From Herbidospora daliensis (GTDB lineage Bacteria; Actinomycetota; Actinomycetes; Streptosporangiales; Streptosporangiaceae), in NCBI RefSeq assembly GCF_001570585.1, contig NZ_BBXF01000007.1, forward strand, positions 263,508 to 327,507: DNA of 64,000 bases. The letters are read 5' to 3'. Shown here one piece after another: positions 1 through 7,741 of the stretch. The notes under the pieces were generated by a model. The model had not been told where the DNA came from and searched no databases. It saw only the letters and a list, made by a program, of their open reading frames with translations. Every line of letters begins with the position of its first letter. Positions within the stretch are counted from its first letter, which is position 1. Position numbers and translations under genes: made by a program.

Positions 1-1770
1 TCCGTCTCCCATGCCTTCGGCCCGAAGGCGCTGCTCACCGGGGTGTCGCTCGGGGTCGAAGCGGGCGAGCGCATCGGTGTCGTCGGGCGCAACGGTGGCG
101 GCAAGACCACCCTCGTCTCGATCATCGCCGGTGAGCTCACCCCCGACAGCGGGCGGGTGACCCACACGCGCAACCTGCGCGTCGGGGTGCTCGCCCAGCG
201 CGACCTCTTCGATCCCGACGCGCCGATCCGCGACATCGTGCTCGGCCAGCAGGCCGACCACGAATGGGCCGGCGACGCCCAGGTCCGCGAGATCCTCGCC
301 AACCTGCTCGGCGACCTCGACCTGTCGGCCCACGCGGGCGCCCTGTCCGGCGGCGAACGCCGCCGCACGGCGCTGGCGAAGCTGCTCATCGGCGACCACG
401 ACCTGATCGTGCTCGACGAGCCCACCAACCATCTCGACATCGAGGCCATCGCCTGGCTCGCCGGCCACCTGTCGGCGCGCAAGTCGGCCCTCCTCGTCGT
501 CACCCACGACCGCTGGTTCCTCGACGCCGTCTCGACCCGCACCTGGGAGGTCGTCGACGGTTCCGTCGAACGCTACGAGGGCGGCTACGCCGCGTTCGTG
601 CTGGCCAAGGCCGAACGGGCGCGCATCGCCCAGGCGGCAGAAGACCGGCGGCAGAACCTCATGCGGAAGGAGATCGCCTGGTTGCGGCGCGGCCCGCCCG
701 CCCGCACGTCCAAGCCGAAGTTCCGCATCAACGCCGCCGAGGCGCTCATCGCCGACGTGCCGCCGGCCCGCGAGACCGTCGAACTGCTCAGGTTCGCGAC
801 CGCGCGCCTCGGCAAGACCGTGTACGACCTGGAGAACGTCACCCTCCACGCCGGTGGCCCGAACACGGGCCCGCTCGTGCTCGACCACTGCACCTGGCAG
901 TTCGGCCCCGGCGACCGCATCGGCCTGATCGGCGTCAACGGCTCGGGCAAGTCGACCGTGCTGCGCCTGCTGTCCGGCACCGTCACCCCCGACGAGGGGA
1001 AACTGGTCCAGGGCCGGACCGTCAAGCTGGCCCACCTGTCGCAGGAGCTCGCCGAGCTCGACCCGACCCGGCGCGTGCTGGAGACGGTCGAGGAGATCCG
1101 CAAGTACATCACCGTCGGCAAGAAGGAATGGACCGCCTCCCAGCTGCTCGAACGCCTCGGCTTCAAGGGCGAGGCGCAGTGGAAGGTCGTCGGCGACCTG
1201 TCGGGCGGCGAGCGGCGGCGGCTCCAACTGCTGCGGCTCATCATGGACGAACCCAACGTCCTGCTGCTCGACGAGCCGACCAACGACCTCGACATCGAGA
1301 CGCTGACCGAGCTCGAAGACCTGCTCGACGGCTGGCCCGGCACCCTCGTCGTGGTCAGCCACGACCGCTACTTCCTGGAGCGGGTCTCCGACCGCACGGT
1401 CGCGCTGCTGGGCGACGGCCGGTTGTCGATGCTGCCTGGCGGGGTCGACGAATACCTGGAGCGCCGCGCCGCCGGAACCGCCGTGTCGGCCCGTGCGGCC
1501 GCAGCGGAGCCCGTGACGGTCGTCGCCGAGGCCGCAGAGAAGAAGGTCTCCCAGAAGGAGCTGCGGGAGCTCCAGAAGGAGCTGAGCCGGCTGGAGCGGC
1601 AGGTCGACAAGCTGTCGGAGCGTGAGGCCAAGGTGCACGCCCAGATGGCCGAGGCGGCCAGCGACTTCGAGAAGCTCGGCAAGCTCGACGCCGAGCTGCG
1701 CGACCTCGGGGCCCAGAAGGAGGCCGCCGAGCTCGAGTGGATGGAGCTCGCGGAGCGCATCGGCGAGTAG
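1..1770 (+). CDS. ABC-F family ATPase (Uup-like), 5' end cut by the window
   Basis: Soluble twin-ATPase protein of the ABC-F type, a family that acts on ribosomes rather than in transport. The reading frame is open from base 1, and residues before the first internal GTG (position 43) already look like the start of an ABC domain, so the true start lies upstream. The first domain shows Walker A GRNGGGKTTL, signature LSGGERRR and Walker B VLDEPTNHLD. The second shows GVNGSGKST, LSGGERRR and LLLDEPTNDLD. The last 75 or so residues are Glu/Lys/Leu-rich and form the coiled coil typical of Uup-like members. There are no membrane segments. The exact subfamily (Uup, EttA or antibiotic-resistance type) cannot be fixed. 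Confidence 0.93.
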   Translation, partial: SVSHAFGPKALLTGVSLGVEAGERIGVVGRNGGGKTTLVSIIAGELTPDSGRVTHTRNLRVGVLAQRDLFDPDAPIRDIVLGQQADHEWAGDAQVREILANLLGDLDLSAHAGALSGGERRRTALAKLLIGDHDLIVLDEPTNHLDIEAIAWLAGHLSARKSALLVVTHDRWFLDAVSTRTWEVVDGSVERYEGGYAAFVLAKAERARIAQAAEDRRQNLMRKEIAWLRRGPPARTSKPKFRINAAEALIADVPPARETVELLRFATARLGKTVYDLENVTLHAGGPNTGPLVLDHCTWQFGPGDRIGLIGVNGSGKSTVLRLLSGTVTPDEGKLVQGRTVKLAHLSQELAELDPTRRVLETVEEIRKYITVGKKEWTASQLLERLGFKGEAQWKVVGDLSGGERRRLQLLRLIMDEPNVLLLDEPTNDLDIETLTELEDLLDGWPGTLVVVSHDRYFLERVSDRTVALLGDGRLSMLPGGVDEYLERRAAGTAVSARAAAAEPVTVVAEAAEKKVSQKELRELQKELSRLERQVDKLSEREAKVHAQMAEAASDFEKLGKLDAELRDLGAQKEAAELEWMELAERIGE

Positions 1771-1792
1771 TCCAGGTCTTCCATACAAATGA

Positions 1793-1828
1793 GAAGGAGC
1801 CCGGTTGGCCGACCGGGCTCCTTCTTTT
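1793..1828 (+). terminator. Rho-independent terminator after the ABC-F gene
   Basis: A perfect 13-bp stem (GAAGGAGCCCGGT paired with its complement), a 6-base loop and a following TTTT run. It starts 23 bases after the stop codon and lies between two convergent genes. Confidence 0.9.
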
Positions 1829-1887
1829 AGCTTCAGATGACTTGGGGCACCTTCCGAGTCATCTCAGCACTACGCGTTGGTGGCAGA

Positions 1888-3399
1888 TCAGACGATCTTG
1901 CCGGACCAGAGAGCCGCCGCCACCTTGTAGACGCCGTAGGTCTCACCGTCGAAGTACGGCGAAACCGAGGTGTCGTAACGGTTGTTCTTGTCGGTGTCAG
2001 CGACACCGATCGTCACACCGTTCAGGTAGCCGAGGCGACGGGCGCTCTTGTACTGAGCCAGCCACGACGAACCGAGCGAGCCCTCGCCCGTGAAGGACGA
2101 CTTGACCCCGATGATCTCCTCAGCCTTGATGTCCGAGGCCTTGGCCGCGAACGTCTTGCCGTAGGTCCACTTCAGGGTGTGCCCGGTGAAGGCGTGGTTG
2201 CCGTCCGGGTGCTTGCCGCTCGGGTAACCGAAGACGTAGACCGACTGGCCGACCTTCTGGTTGTACGCCAGACCCTGGCCACCGACGTTGTCACCGAGGC
2301 GACCGACGTCCTTGAGGCCGATGTTCAGCGTCGAGCCGAACAGGATGTAGTCGACGTCGTAGTTCAGCCAGAAGGTCCGCTTGACGTACTTGTAGGTGTT
2401 GCCCCACTTGTACGAGAAGACGAAGGTCTTGTAACCGGGCTGCCAGTAGGAGTCGCCGTCGTTCTGGGTGCCGGGAGCGGAGCGGAACTCCTCCTGGCTG
2501 ATGAACGTGTCGGTGACGCCGGTGCCCGGCTTGAAGGTGTGCGCCGGAGCGTCGGCCTTCACGTTGTACGACTGGAACTTCTTGAACTCGTTCCAGGTGA
2601 CGCCGTCAACCTTCTTGCCCTCGGGGCCAGCGGTGACGTGGTCGTCGTCGACCTTCTCGACGATCCAGAGACGGGACGCGCCGGTCTCCTTCTTGTCCTC
2701 GAGAGCCTTCTTGGCGGCCTCGGCGGCAGCCTTGGTCTCGTGCTTGCTGAGCTCGCGGTCCTTGTACACCTCGCCGGCGACGGGGAGGACACCGTTGTAC
2801 ACGTTCACGAACGCGTAGTTGCGGTCGCCGTCCTCGTAGACGTCGAAGTCGTAGTGCGTGAAGGCCTGCTTGCCGACGTAGATGCCCCACGGGGTCTTGC
2901 CCTGGTAGTAACCGGGGATGAAGACCCACTTGTCGAGGGTGGCCTTGTTGGACGCCGTGTCGTAGACACAGTGACCAGCGGTGGCGACGAGGTTCTTGTA
3001 GCTGCTCTGGAGCGAGGTGCCGGTGCACCAGTGCGGCTTGCCGTCAGCGCCGATGAAGAACACCTTGCCCGAGGTCTTGGGCAGGTTGACGTTCTTCGAG
3101 ACGCTGGTGGTCTTCTTCTCGTCACCGATGGCCGGAACGATGCCGGGCTTGGTGTCGGCGGTGGGGCCACCGGTCGACACGTGCTTGCCGACGACCTGAG
3201 TCTCGACGTTGTAAGGCGTCGCGCCGATCAGGTTGGCCTTCATCTCGCCGTACCAGAAGGCCGCGACCTGCTGGGCAGCGAGGTTGGTGTTGGCCAGGCT
3301 GTCGGAGGCGACGTCGCCAGCAGCCTGCGCCGGGGCGGCGACGACCGCGGAGGCAAGCAGCCCCGCGCTCAGACCGCCCAGAATGAGCGTGCGCTTCAT
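1888..3399 (-). CDS. Secreted trypsin-like serine peptidase homologue with degenerate active site
   Basis: A 503-residue exported protein. Residues 1-27 are a classical signal peptide (MKRT, hydrophobic core, cleavage near APAQA-A). The fold is suggested by CTGTSL near residue 125, TAGHC with candidate catalytic His143, and VFGYPSG near 389, all usual in actinomycete V8/trypsin-like peptidases. The usual Asp-Tyr-Ala motif reads Asn-Tyr-Ala at 194-196. The expected GxSGGPW motif reads GEGSLGSSW, with Ser441 the likely nucleophile. About 150 residues lie between the His and Ser regions, longer than usual. A GGGAG ribosome site precedes the ATG. It may be a protease with shifted chemistry or a non-catalytic relative. 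Confidence 0.75.
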   Translation of the reverse strand: MKRTLILGGLSAGLLASAVVAAPAQAAGDVASDSLANTNLAAQQVAAFWYGEMKANLIGATPYNVETQVVGKHVSTGGPTADTKPGIVPAIGDEKKTTSVSKNVNLPKTSGKVFFIGADGKPHWCTGTSLQSSYKNLVATAGHCVYDTASNKATLDKWVFIPGYYQGKTPWGIYVGKQAFTHYDFDVYEDGDRNYAFVNVYNGVLPVAGEVYKDRELSKHETKAAAEAAKKALEDKKETGASRLWIVEKVDDDHVTAGPEGKKVDGVTWNEFKKFQSYNVKADAPAHTFKPGTGVTDTFISQEEFRSAPGTQNDGDSYWQPGYKTFVFSYKWGNTYKYVKRTFWLNYDVDYILFGSTLNIGLKDVGRLGDNVGGQGLAYNQKVGQSVYVFGYPSGKHPDGNHAFTGHTLKWTYGKTFAAKASDIKAEEIIGVKSSFTGEGSLGSSWLAQYKSARRLGYLNGVTIGVADTDKNNRYDTSVSPYFDGETYGVYKVAAALWSGKIV

Positions 3400-3632
3400 G
3401 TGGAACTCCCAGGTCTGTCGTGGGACGTCACTTGCGCCCCATGCGTCAGGAAAGGAACGTTCAAGAAGCTATAAGACGGAAAGGGGGTGTGAAAGCAAAA
3501 AGACCAACTGCCCGGGGCGGCTGGGATGGGGAAAGTTGCTGTAAACCTGTGGGGTTCCTGTGAAGATTCCGTTATTTCCGCTGATCGCAGGGCATGTCGA
3601 TCTGTCACGCCATGGATCGATCCAGCTCAGAC

Positions 3633-3650
3633 GTGTGATGTAAATCACAC
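3633..3650. promoter_or_regulatory. CRP/FNR-type palindrome upstream of the protease gene
   Basis: GTGTGA-N6-TCACAC is a perfect 6+6 inverted repeat. It matches the TGTGA-N6-TCACA consensus of CRP-family regulators. It lies in the 302-base gene-free stretch 3400-3701, about 235 bases upstream of the protease start. The same stretch holds a second short palindrome, TGGATCGATCCA (3612-3623), and an AT-richer patch near 3460-3500 that may carry the promoter. No gene is visible there. Confidence 0.6.
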
Positions 3651-3701
3651 CACTCTGAGGGGAACCAGATCGTGGGTTAAGACCGTCTTAGTCCGACACG
3701 A

Positions 3702-4211
3702 CTACGCAGTGTCGGATGTGTCGAACGGTACGAGAAGGGTGCGCAGCAGCCCGGAAAGATCTTGCTGCTGCTGCCGGCCGAGGGCCGCGAGCAGCTCTTG
3801 CTCCCGCCTGAGCAGGTCGGCGAAGGCCGAGTCGACCCGTTCGAGCCCCTTGACGGTGAGCCGCACCAGCACGCCGCGCCGGTCGTCGGGGTCGGGGTTG
3901 CGGGTGACGAGCCCGGCGGCGGCCAGCCGGTCGATGCGGTTGGTCATGGTCCCCGACGTCACCAGAGTGGCCCGCAGCAGCGCCCCCGGGCTCATCTCAT
4001 AAGGGGAACCGGCCCGGCGCAGCGCCGTGAGGACGTCGAACTCCCAGGGCTCCAGCCCGTGCTCGGCGAAGGCGGCCCGCCTGGCCCGCTCGAGGTGCCG
4101 GCTCAGCCGCGACACGCGGCTCAGCACCTGGAGAGGCGTTACGTCGAGGTCGGGGCGCTCCTGCCGCCAGGCCGCGACGAGCCGGTCGACTTCATCCTCG
4201 GCTGAGCTCAT
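3702..4211 (-). CDS. tamR: MarR-family repressor, TamR-like
   Basis: A 169-residue winged-helix regulator. The central DNA-binding region (about residues 55-120) shows the MarR pattern, with EFDVLTALRRAG, a recognition helix around TSGTMTNRIDRLAAAGLV, and the wing RNPDPDDRRGVLV. It is divergent from a trans-aconitate methyltransferase gene. In Streptomyces coelicolor the same pair is controlled by TamR, a MarR protein that releases DNA on binding aconitate or citrate. Assignment rests on that family knowledge plus operator palindromes in the gap. A TAGACT -10 element ends 8 bases before the ATG, suggesting a leaderless message. Confidence 0.82.
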   Translation of the reverse strand: MSSAEDEVDRLVAAWRQERPDLDVTPLQVLSRVSRLSRHLERARRAAFAEHGLEPWEFDVLTALRRAGSPYEMSPGALLRATLVTSGTMTNRIDRLAAAGLVTRNPDPDDRRGVLVRLTVKGLERVDSAFADLLRREQELLAALGRQQQQDLSGLLRTLLVPFDTSDTA

Positions 4212-4230
4212 GGATGACGAGTCTAGCTTT

Positions 4231-4278
4231 TCTTGACGTCAAGACATCTCTCTTGATATCAAGTATCTTTATGTCAAG
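4231..4278. promoter_or_regulatory. Operator array and overlapping divergent promoters between tamR and tam
   Basis: Two perfect palindromes, TCTTGACGTCAAGA (4231-4244) and CTTGATATCAAG (4252-4263), and a third imperfect one, CTTTATGTCAAG (4267-4278), follow one another. Their centres are 20 and 15 bases apart. A rightward promoter TTGACG-N18-TATCAA sits inside them. Its start point would fall at the ATG at 4271, so tam is probably leaderless. A bound MarR dimer would block both promoters. Confidence 0.78.
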
Positions 4279-5035
4279 AGATTCCATCTGGGACCCCACC
4301 GTCTATGGGCGGTACGCCGATGAGCGGGCCCGGCCCTTCTATGAGCTGACCGGGCGGATCAGGGCCGAAGACCCCGCTCACGTCGTCGATCTGGGCTGCG
4401 GCACCGGTGACCTGACCGCGTCGCTGGCCGTTCGCTGGCCGCACGCGCGCATCCACGGGGTCGACTCCTCGCCCGAGATGATCGCCAAGGCCCCGCAGGG
4501 CGCCACGTTCGAGGTCGCCGACGTGCGCGACTGGACTCCGGCCGAGCCGGTCGACGTGATCGTGTCGAACGCGCTGCTCCAGTGGGTGCCCGAGCACCGG
4601 GAGCTGCTCGTGCGGTGGGCCCGGGAGCTGAACCCGGACGGCTGGCTGGCCTTCCAGGTGCCGGGGAACTTCACCGCGCCCAGCCACCAGGTGATCAGGG
4701 AGCTCTGCCAGAGCGCCGAATGGGCCGGAGAGCTGGCCGACCTCGCCTGGCGCGACCCGGTCGACTCCGCCGCCGGCTACCTGGAGCTGCTGGCGGGCGA
4801 GGGCCTGACCGTGGACGCCTGGGAGACCACCTATCTCCACGTGCTCCAGGGCGACGACGCGGTGCTCCGCTGGGTGAGCGGCACGGCGCTGCGCCCCATG
4901 CTCACCCGCCTCGGCCCCGACCGCCGCGAACGGTTTCTCGCCGACGCCGGCCGGGTGCTGGCCGAGGCCTATCCCCGCCGCGACTACGGCACCCCGTTCG
5001 AGTTCCGCCGCATATTCACCGTGGCGCACAAATGA
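4271..5035 (+). CDS. tam: Trans-aconitate 2-methyltransferase
   Basis: SAM-dependent methyltransferase of 254 residues that would methylate trans-aconitate, a by-product that inhibits aconitase. The SAM-binding loop VVDLGCGTGDLTA, the acidic residue after strand 2 (HGVDSS) and IVSNALLQW are clear. The family-typical start WDPTVYGRYADERARPF follows closely after the chosen ATG. An in-frame ATG at 4214 would add 19 untypical residues and run through the operator palindromes, so it was rejected. The stop overlaps the next start (ATGA). Confidence 0.88.
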   Translation: MSRDSIWDPTVYGRYADERARPFYELTGRIRAEDPAHVVDLGCGTGDLTASLAVRWPHARIHGVDSSPEMIAKAPQGATFEVADVRDWTPAEPVDVIVSNALLQWVPEHRELLVRWARELNPDGWLAFQVPGNFTAPSHQVIRELCQSAEWAGELADLAWRDPVDSAAGYLELLAGEGLTVDAWETTYLHVLQGDDAVLRWVSGTALRPMLTRLGPDRRERFLADAGRVLAEAYPRRDYGTPFEFRRIFTVAHK

Positions 5036-5385
5036 TCACCGGGATTCACCACGTGCAACTCGCCGTCCCGCCCGGTCGCGAGGACGAATTGCGCGCCTTC
5101 TACCGCGACCGCCTCGGCCTGACCGAGATCCCGAAACCGGCCGGGCTGGCCGGGCGCGGGGGCGTGTGGTTCCGCGGGGAGGGCGCGGAGTTGCACCTCG
5201 GCGTCGAGGAGGGCTTCCGGCCCGCGCGGAAGGCGCATCCGGCGCTGCTGGTGCGGGACCTCGCGGAGGTGCTCGCACGATTTCCCGAATGCGAAATCGA
5301 TCGGCTGCTGCCGGGATATGTACGCAGTTACATCCACGATCCGGTGGGAAATCGTCTAGAACTTATCCAGCCCGTGTCGCGATAG
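5032..5385 (+). CDS. VOC-superfamily (glyoxalase/dioxygenase-like) protein
   Basis: A 117-residue protein with the VOC fold pattern: ITGIHHVQLAVPPG at the start (His as possible metal ligand), FYRDRLGL, ELHLGVEE and the closing HDPVGNRLELIQP with a possible Glu ligand. It overlaps the tam stop by 4 bases and is therefore translationally coupled and under TamR control. The substrate is unknown. The pairing suggests a role near methyl-aconitate or oxidative metabolism, but that is inference. Confidence 0.82.
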   Translation: MITGIHHVQLAVPPGREDELRAFYRDRLGLTEIPKPAGLAGRGGVWFRGEGAELHLGVEEGFRPARKAHPALLVRDLAEVLARFPECEIDRLLPGYVRSYIHDPVGNRLELIQPVSR

Positions 5386-5454
5386 GCGATTTGTTCACCT
5401 TCAGGTGGCATCATGGCCGCAATTCGGCCGTTTCACGTTTACCTGGAGGTGCTG

Positions 5455-6897
5455 GTGGCGATCGAGATCGAGGACAAGTTCGATGTCCCAGACGAGTTCG
5501 TCGTGCCGGACCTGCTCGGCGTCAAGGGCGTCGAAGCGGAGTCGGGGCCCAAGTCCCACCAGCTCGTGGCCGTCTACTTCGACACCCCCGATCTGCGGCT
5601 CGCCACCCGAGGCATCACCCTGCGGCGGCGGCGCGGCGGCGACGACCCCGGCTGGCACCTGAAGCTGCCCAAGTCCGCCGGGGTGCGGCAGGAGATCCAG
5701 CGGCCGCTCACCCGCAGCGCCAAGATCGTGCCGGCCGACCTGGCCGCGATGGTGCTCGTCTACACGCGCGGGCAGGCGCTGGTGCCGGTGGCCGAGCTCG
5801 ACACCAAGCGGTCGGTGACCCGGCTGCTCGACGCCGACGAGCAGGTGCTGGCCGAGATCGCCGACGACCGAGTCAAGGGCACCGTCTACGGCGAGCCGCC
5901 GCGGATCGAGCGGTGGCGTGAGGTCGAGGTCGAGCTCGTCAAGGGCGACGAGGCGCTGCTGAAGCGGGTGGGCAAGCGCGTGATCAAGGCGGGGGCTGCC
6001 ACGGGTGGCTCCGCCAACAAACTGGGGCGGCTGCTGGGCGAAGCCGTACAGAAACTGCCGCAGTCGCCGACCGAGGGGACGGTCGGCGCCGCGGTGTTCG
6101 CCTACCTGCGGAGCCAGACCGACGCGCTGATCGCGCAGGACGGCCGGGTGCGGCGGCAGGAGGAGGACGCCGTGCACAAGGCGCGCGTGGCGTGCCGGCG
6201 CATGCGCAGCGCGTTCAAGGCCTTCTCCTCGATCGTGACCGAGTCGGACGCGCTCCAGGAGGAGCTGCGCTGGCTCGGGGAGGTGCTCGGCGAGGTGCGC
6301 GACCTGGAGGTCATCCAGGCCCGCTTCGGCAAGGAGCTCGACGGGCTCGACGACCACCTGATCGTCGGTCCGGTCAGGGCGCGGCTGCTCGACGACCTGA
6401 AGCTCCAGGAGCAGGAGGGCTACGAGCGGGCCCGCGAGGCCATGAACGGCGAACGCTACTTCGCGCTGCTCGACGCGCTCGACGAGCCCTACGTCTTCAC
6501 CCACCGGGCGACCCGCGAGGCCGGGCCCGCGCTGGCCAAGATCGTGGCCAGGGAGTGGAAGAGGGTGCACAAGAAGCACGACACCGCCCAGGCCATCGAC
6601 GACATGCACGAGCGCGAGATCGCCATGCACGACGTGCGCAAGGCGGCCAAGCGCGCCCGCTACACCGCCGAGGCGGCCGGCATGGGCGACGAGGCCGCCC
6701 GCGCCGAGGCGATCCAGGAGGCCCTGGGCACCTACCAGGACGGCGTGGTCGCCCAGGAGACCCTGGAGAAGGAGGCCGCCAAGGCCCGCGCGGCCGGCGA
6801 GGACACCTTCACCTACGGCGTGCTGGCCGGCCTGGAGCGCGCCGCCGCCGAACGCGCCCGCGACAAGTTCCCGAAGCTCTGGAACAAGCTCACGTGA
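5455..6897 (+). CDS. CYTH-CHAD domain protein, polyphosphate-associated
   Basis: A 480-residue two-domain protein. The N-terminal CYTH domain (about 1-200) opens with the ExExK signature (IEIEDKF), typical of triphosphate-tunnel enzymes that hydrolyse inorganic triphosphate. The C-terminal CHAD domain (about 215-480) is helical, with conserved His/Arg/Lys positions such as VHKARVACRRMRS and MHDVRKAAKRARY. CHAD domains bind polyphosphate. The GTG start was chosen because GGAGGT lies 4 bases before it. An upstream ATG at 5413 has no such site. It is convergent with mutT1 and close to ppk, which supports a role in polyphosphate turnover. Confidence 0.9.
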   Translation: MAIEIEDKFDVPDEFVVPDLLGVKGVEAESGPKSHQLVAVYFDTPDLRLATRGITLRRRRGGDDPGWHLKLPKSAGVRQEIQRPLTRSAKIVPADLAAMVLVYTRGQALVPVAELDTKRSVTRLLDADEQVLAEIADDRVKGTVYGEPPRIERWREVEVELVKGDEALLKRVGKRVIKAGAATGGSANKLGRLLGEAVQKLPQSPTEGTVGAAVFAYLRSQTDALIAQDGRVRRQEEDAVHKARVACRRMRSAFKAFSSIVTESDALQEELRWLGEVLGEVRDLEVIQARFGKELDGLDDHLIVGPVRARLLDDLKLQEQEGYERAREAMNGERYFALLDALDEPYVFTHRATREAGPALAKIVAREWKRVHKKHDTAQAIDDMHEREIAMHDVRKAAKRARYTAEAAGMGDEAARAEAIQEALGTYQDGVVAQETLEKEAAKARAAGEDTFTYGVLAGLERAAAERARDKFPKLWNKLT

Positions 6898-7741
6898 CGT
6901 AACGGTCGACGCTGACCAGTTCACCCTCCGCGTGGTGGAGGACGGCGAACCCGCCCTTTCTCAGGTGGGTGTCGCCGATCCGCCCCTCGCAGAGGGCGCC
7001 CAGCAGGTCGGGCAGGACCTTGCCGTGGCTGCACACCGCGGTCGGCTCGGTCAGCTTGCGGACCAGCCGGAGGGTGTCCTTCGGGTCGTAGCCGGGCTCG
7101 GAGAGCAGTTTCTCCTTGCGGATCGACAGGTCCGAGGCGGTCGCGTAGGGCTTGAGGGTCTGGGTGCAGCGGCGGCTCGGCGAGCTGACCAGGTTGCGCG
7201 GGGCGTAGGCCGACAGGGCCTCGGCGACCACCTCGGCCTGGGCCAGCCCGTCGGCGTCGAGCGGCCGCCGGTCGTCGTGGCCCTTCCACTCCGAGCGGCT
7301 GCCCGCCAGGCCGTGCCTGACCAGGATCAGCGGCACCGTCACCAGCGGCGCCGCCGTCAGGGCCCGCAGCAGGCCCGCGTCCCACTCGTAGGTGAGCCGG
7401 TCGCGGGCCTCGTCGAGCGGCATCCAGACGACCTCGTCGACCTCGTCGACCGCCGTCAGGTCGTCTTCGGCGCTGACCCGCGCGGCCCAGTAGTCGACCC
7501 GCTTGAGGCGGCCGTCCTTCAGATAGTGGACGGGCGGCAGCGAGCGGCCCAGCACGACCGACAGGCCGGTCTCCTCCCGGACCTCGCGCAGCGCCCCGGT
7601 GATGACGTGCTCGCCCGCCTTGAGCTTGCCCTTCGGGAACGACCAGTCGTCGTACTTGGGCCGGTGCACGAGCGCGACCTCGGGGGAGGTCTCGGCGCCG
7701 CGCCAGATCACGGCGCCGGCGGCGTGGATCACGTCGGTCAT
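6890..7741 (-). CDS. mutT1: Nudix hydrolase-histidine phosphatase fusion, MutT1-like
   Basis: A 283-residue protein. Residues 1-130 carry a perfect Nudix box, GX5EX7REVxEETGL, preceded by [12 protein letters not shown]. From about 140 a histidine-phosphatase domain shows LILVRHG, SSPSRRC and a second catalytic His in VCSHGK. The same architecture is found in mycobacterial MutT1, which removes 8-oxo-dGTP and diadenosine polyphosphates and is also encoded next to ppk. Its start overlaps the ppk stop (ATGA), so it is the second gene of a ppk-mutT1 unit. Its 3' end overlaps the CYTH-CHAD gene by 8 bases. Confidence 0.92.
   Translation of the reverse strand: MTDVIHAAGAVIWRGAETSPEVALVHRPKYDDWSFPKGKLKAGEHVITGALREVREETGLSVVLGRSLPPVHYLKDGRLKRVDYWAARVSAEDDLTAVDEVDEVVWMPLDEARDRLTYEWDAGLLRALTAAPLVTVPLILVRHGLAGSRSEWKGHDDRRPLDADGLAQAEVVAEALSAYAPRNLVSSPSRRCTQTLKPYATASDLSIRKEKLLSEPGYDPKDTLRLVRKLTEPTAVCSHGKVLPDLLGALCEGRIGDTHLRKGGFAVLHHAEGELVSVDRYVT

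Noticed and set aside
1837-3474. Long plus-strand open frame antisense to the protease gene
   Set aside because: Composition is dominated by Val/Leu/Asp/Arg without motifs. The minus-strand frame has a signal peptide and peptidase motifs.
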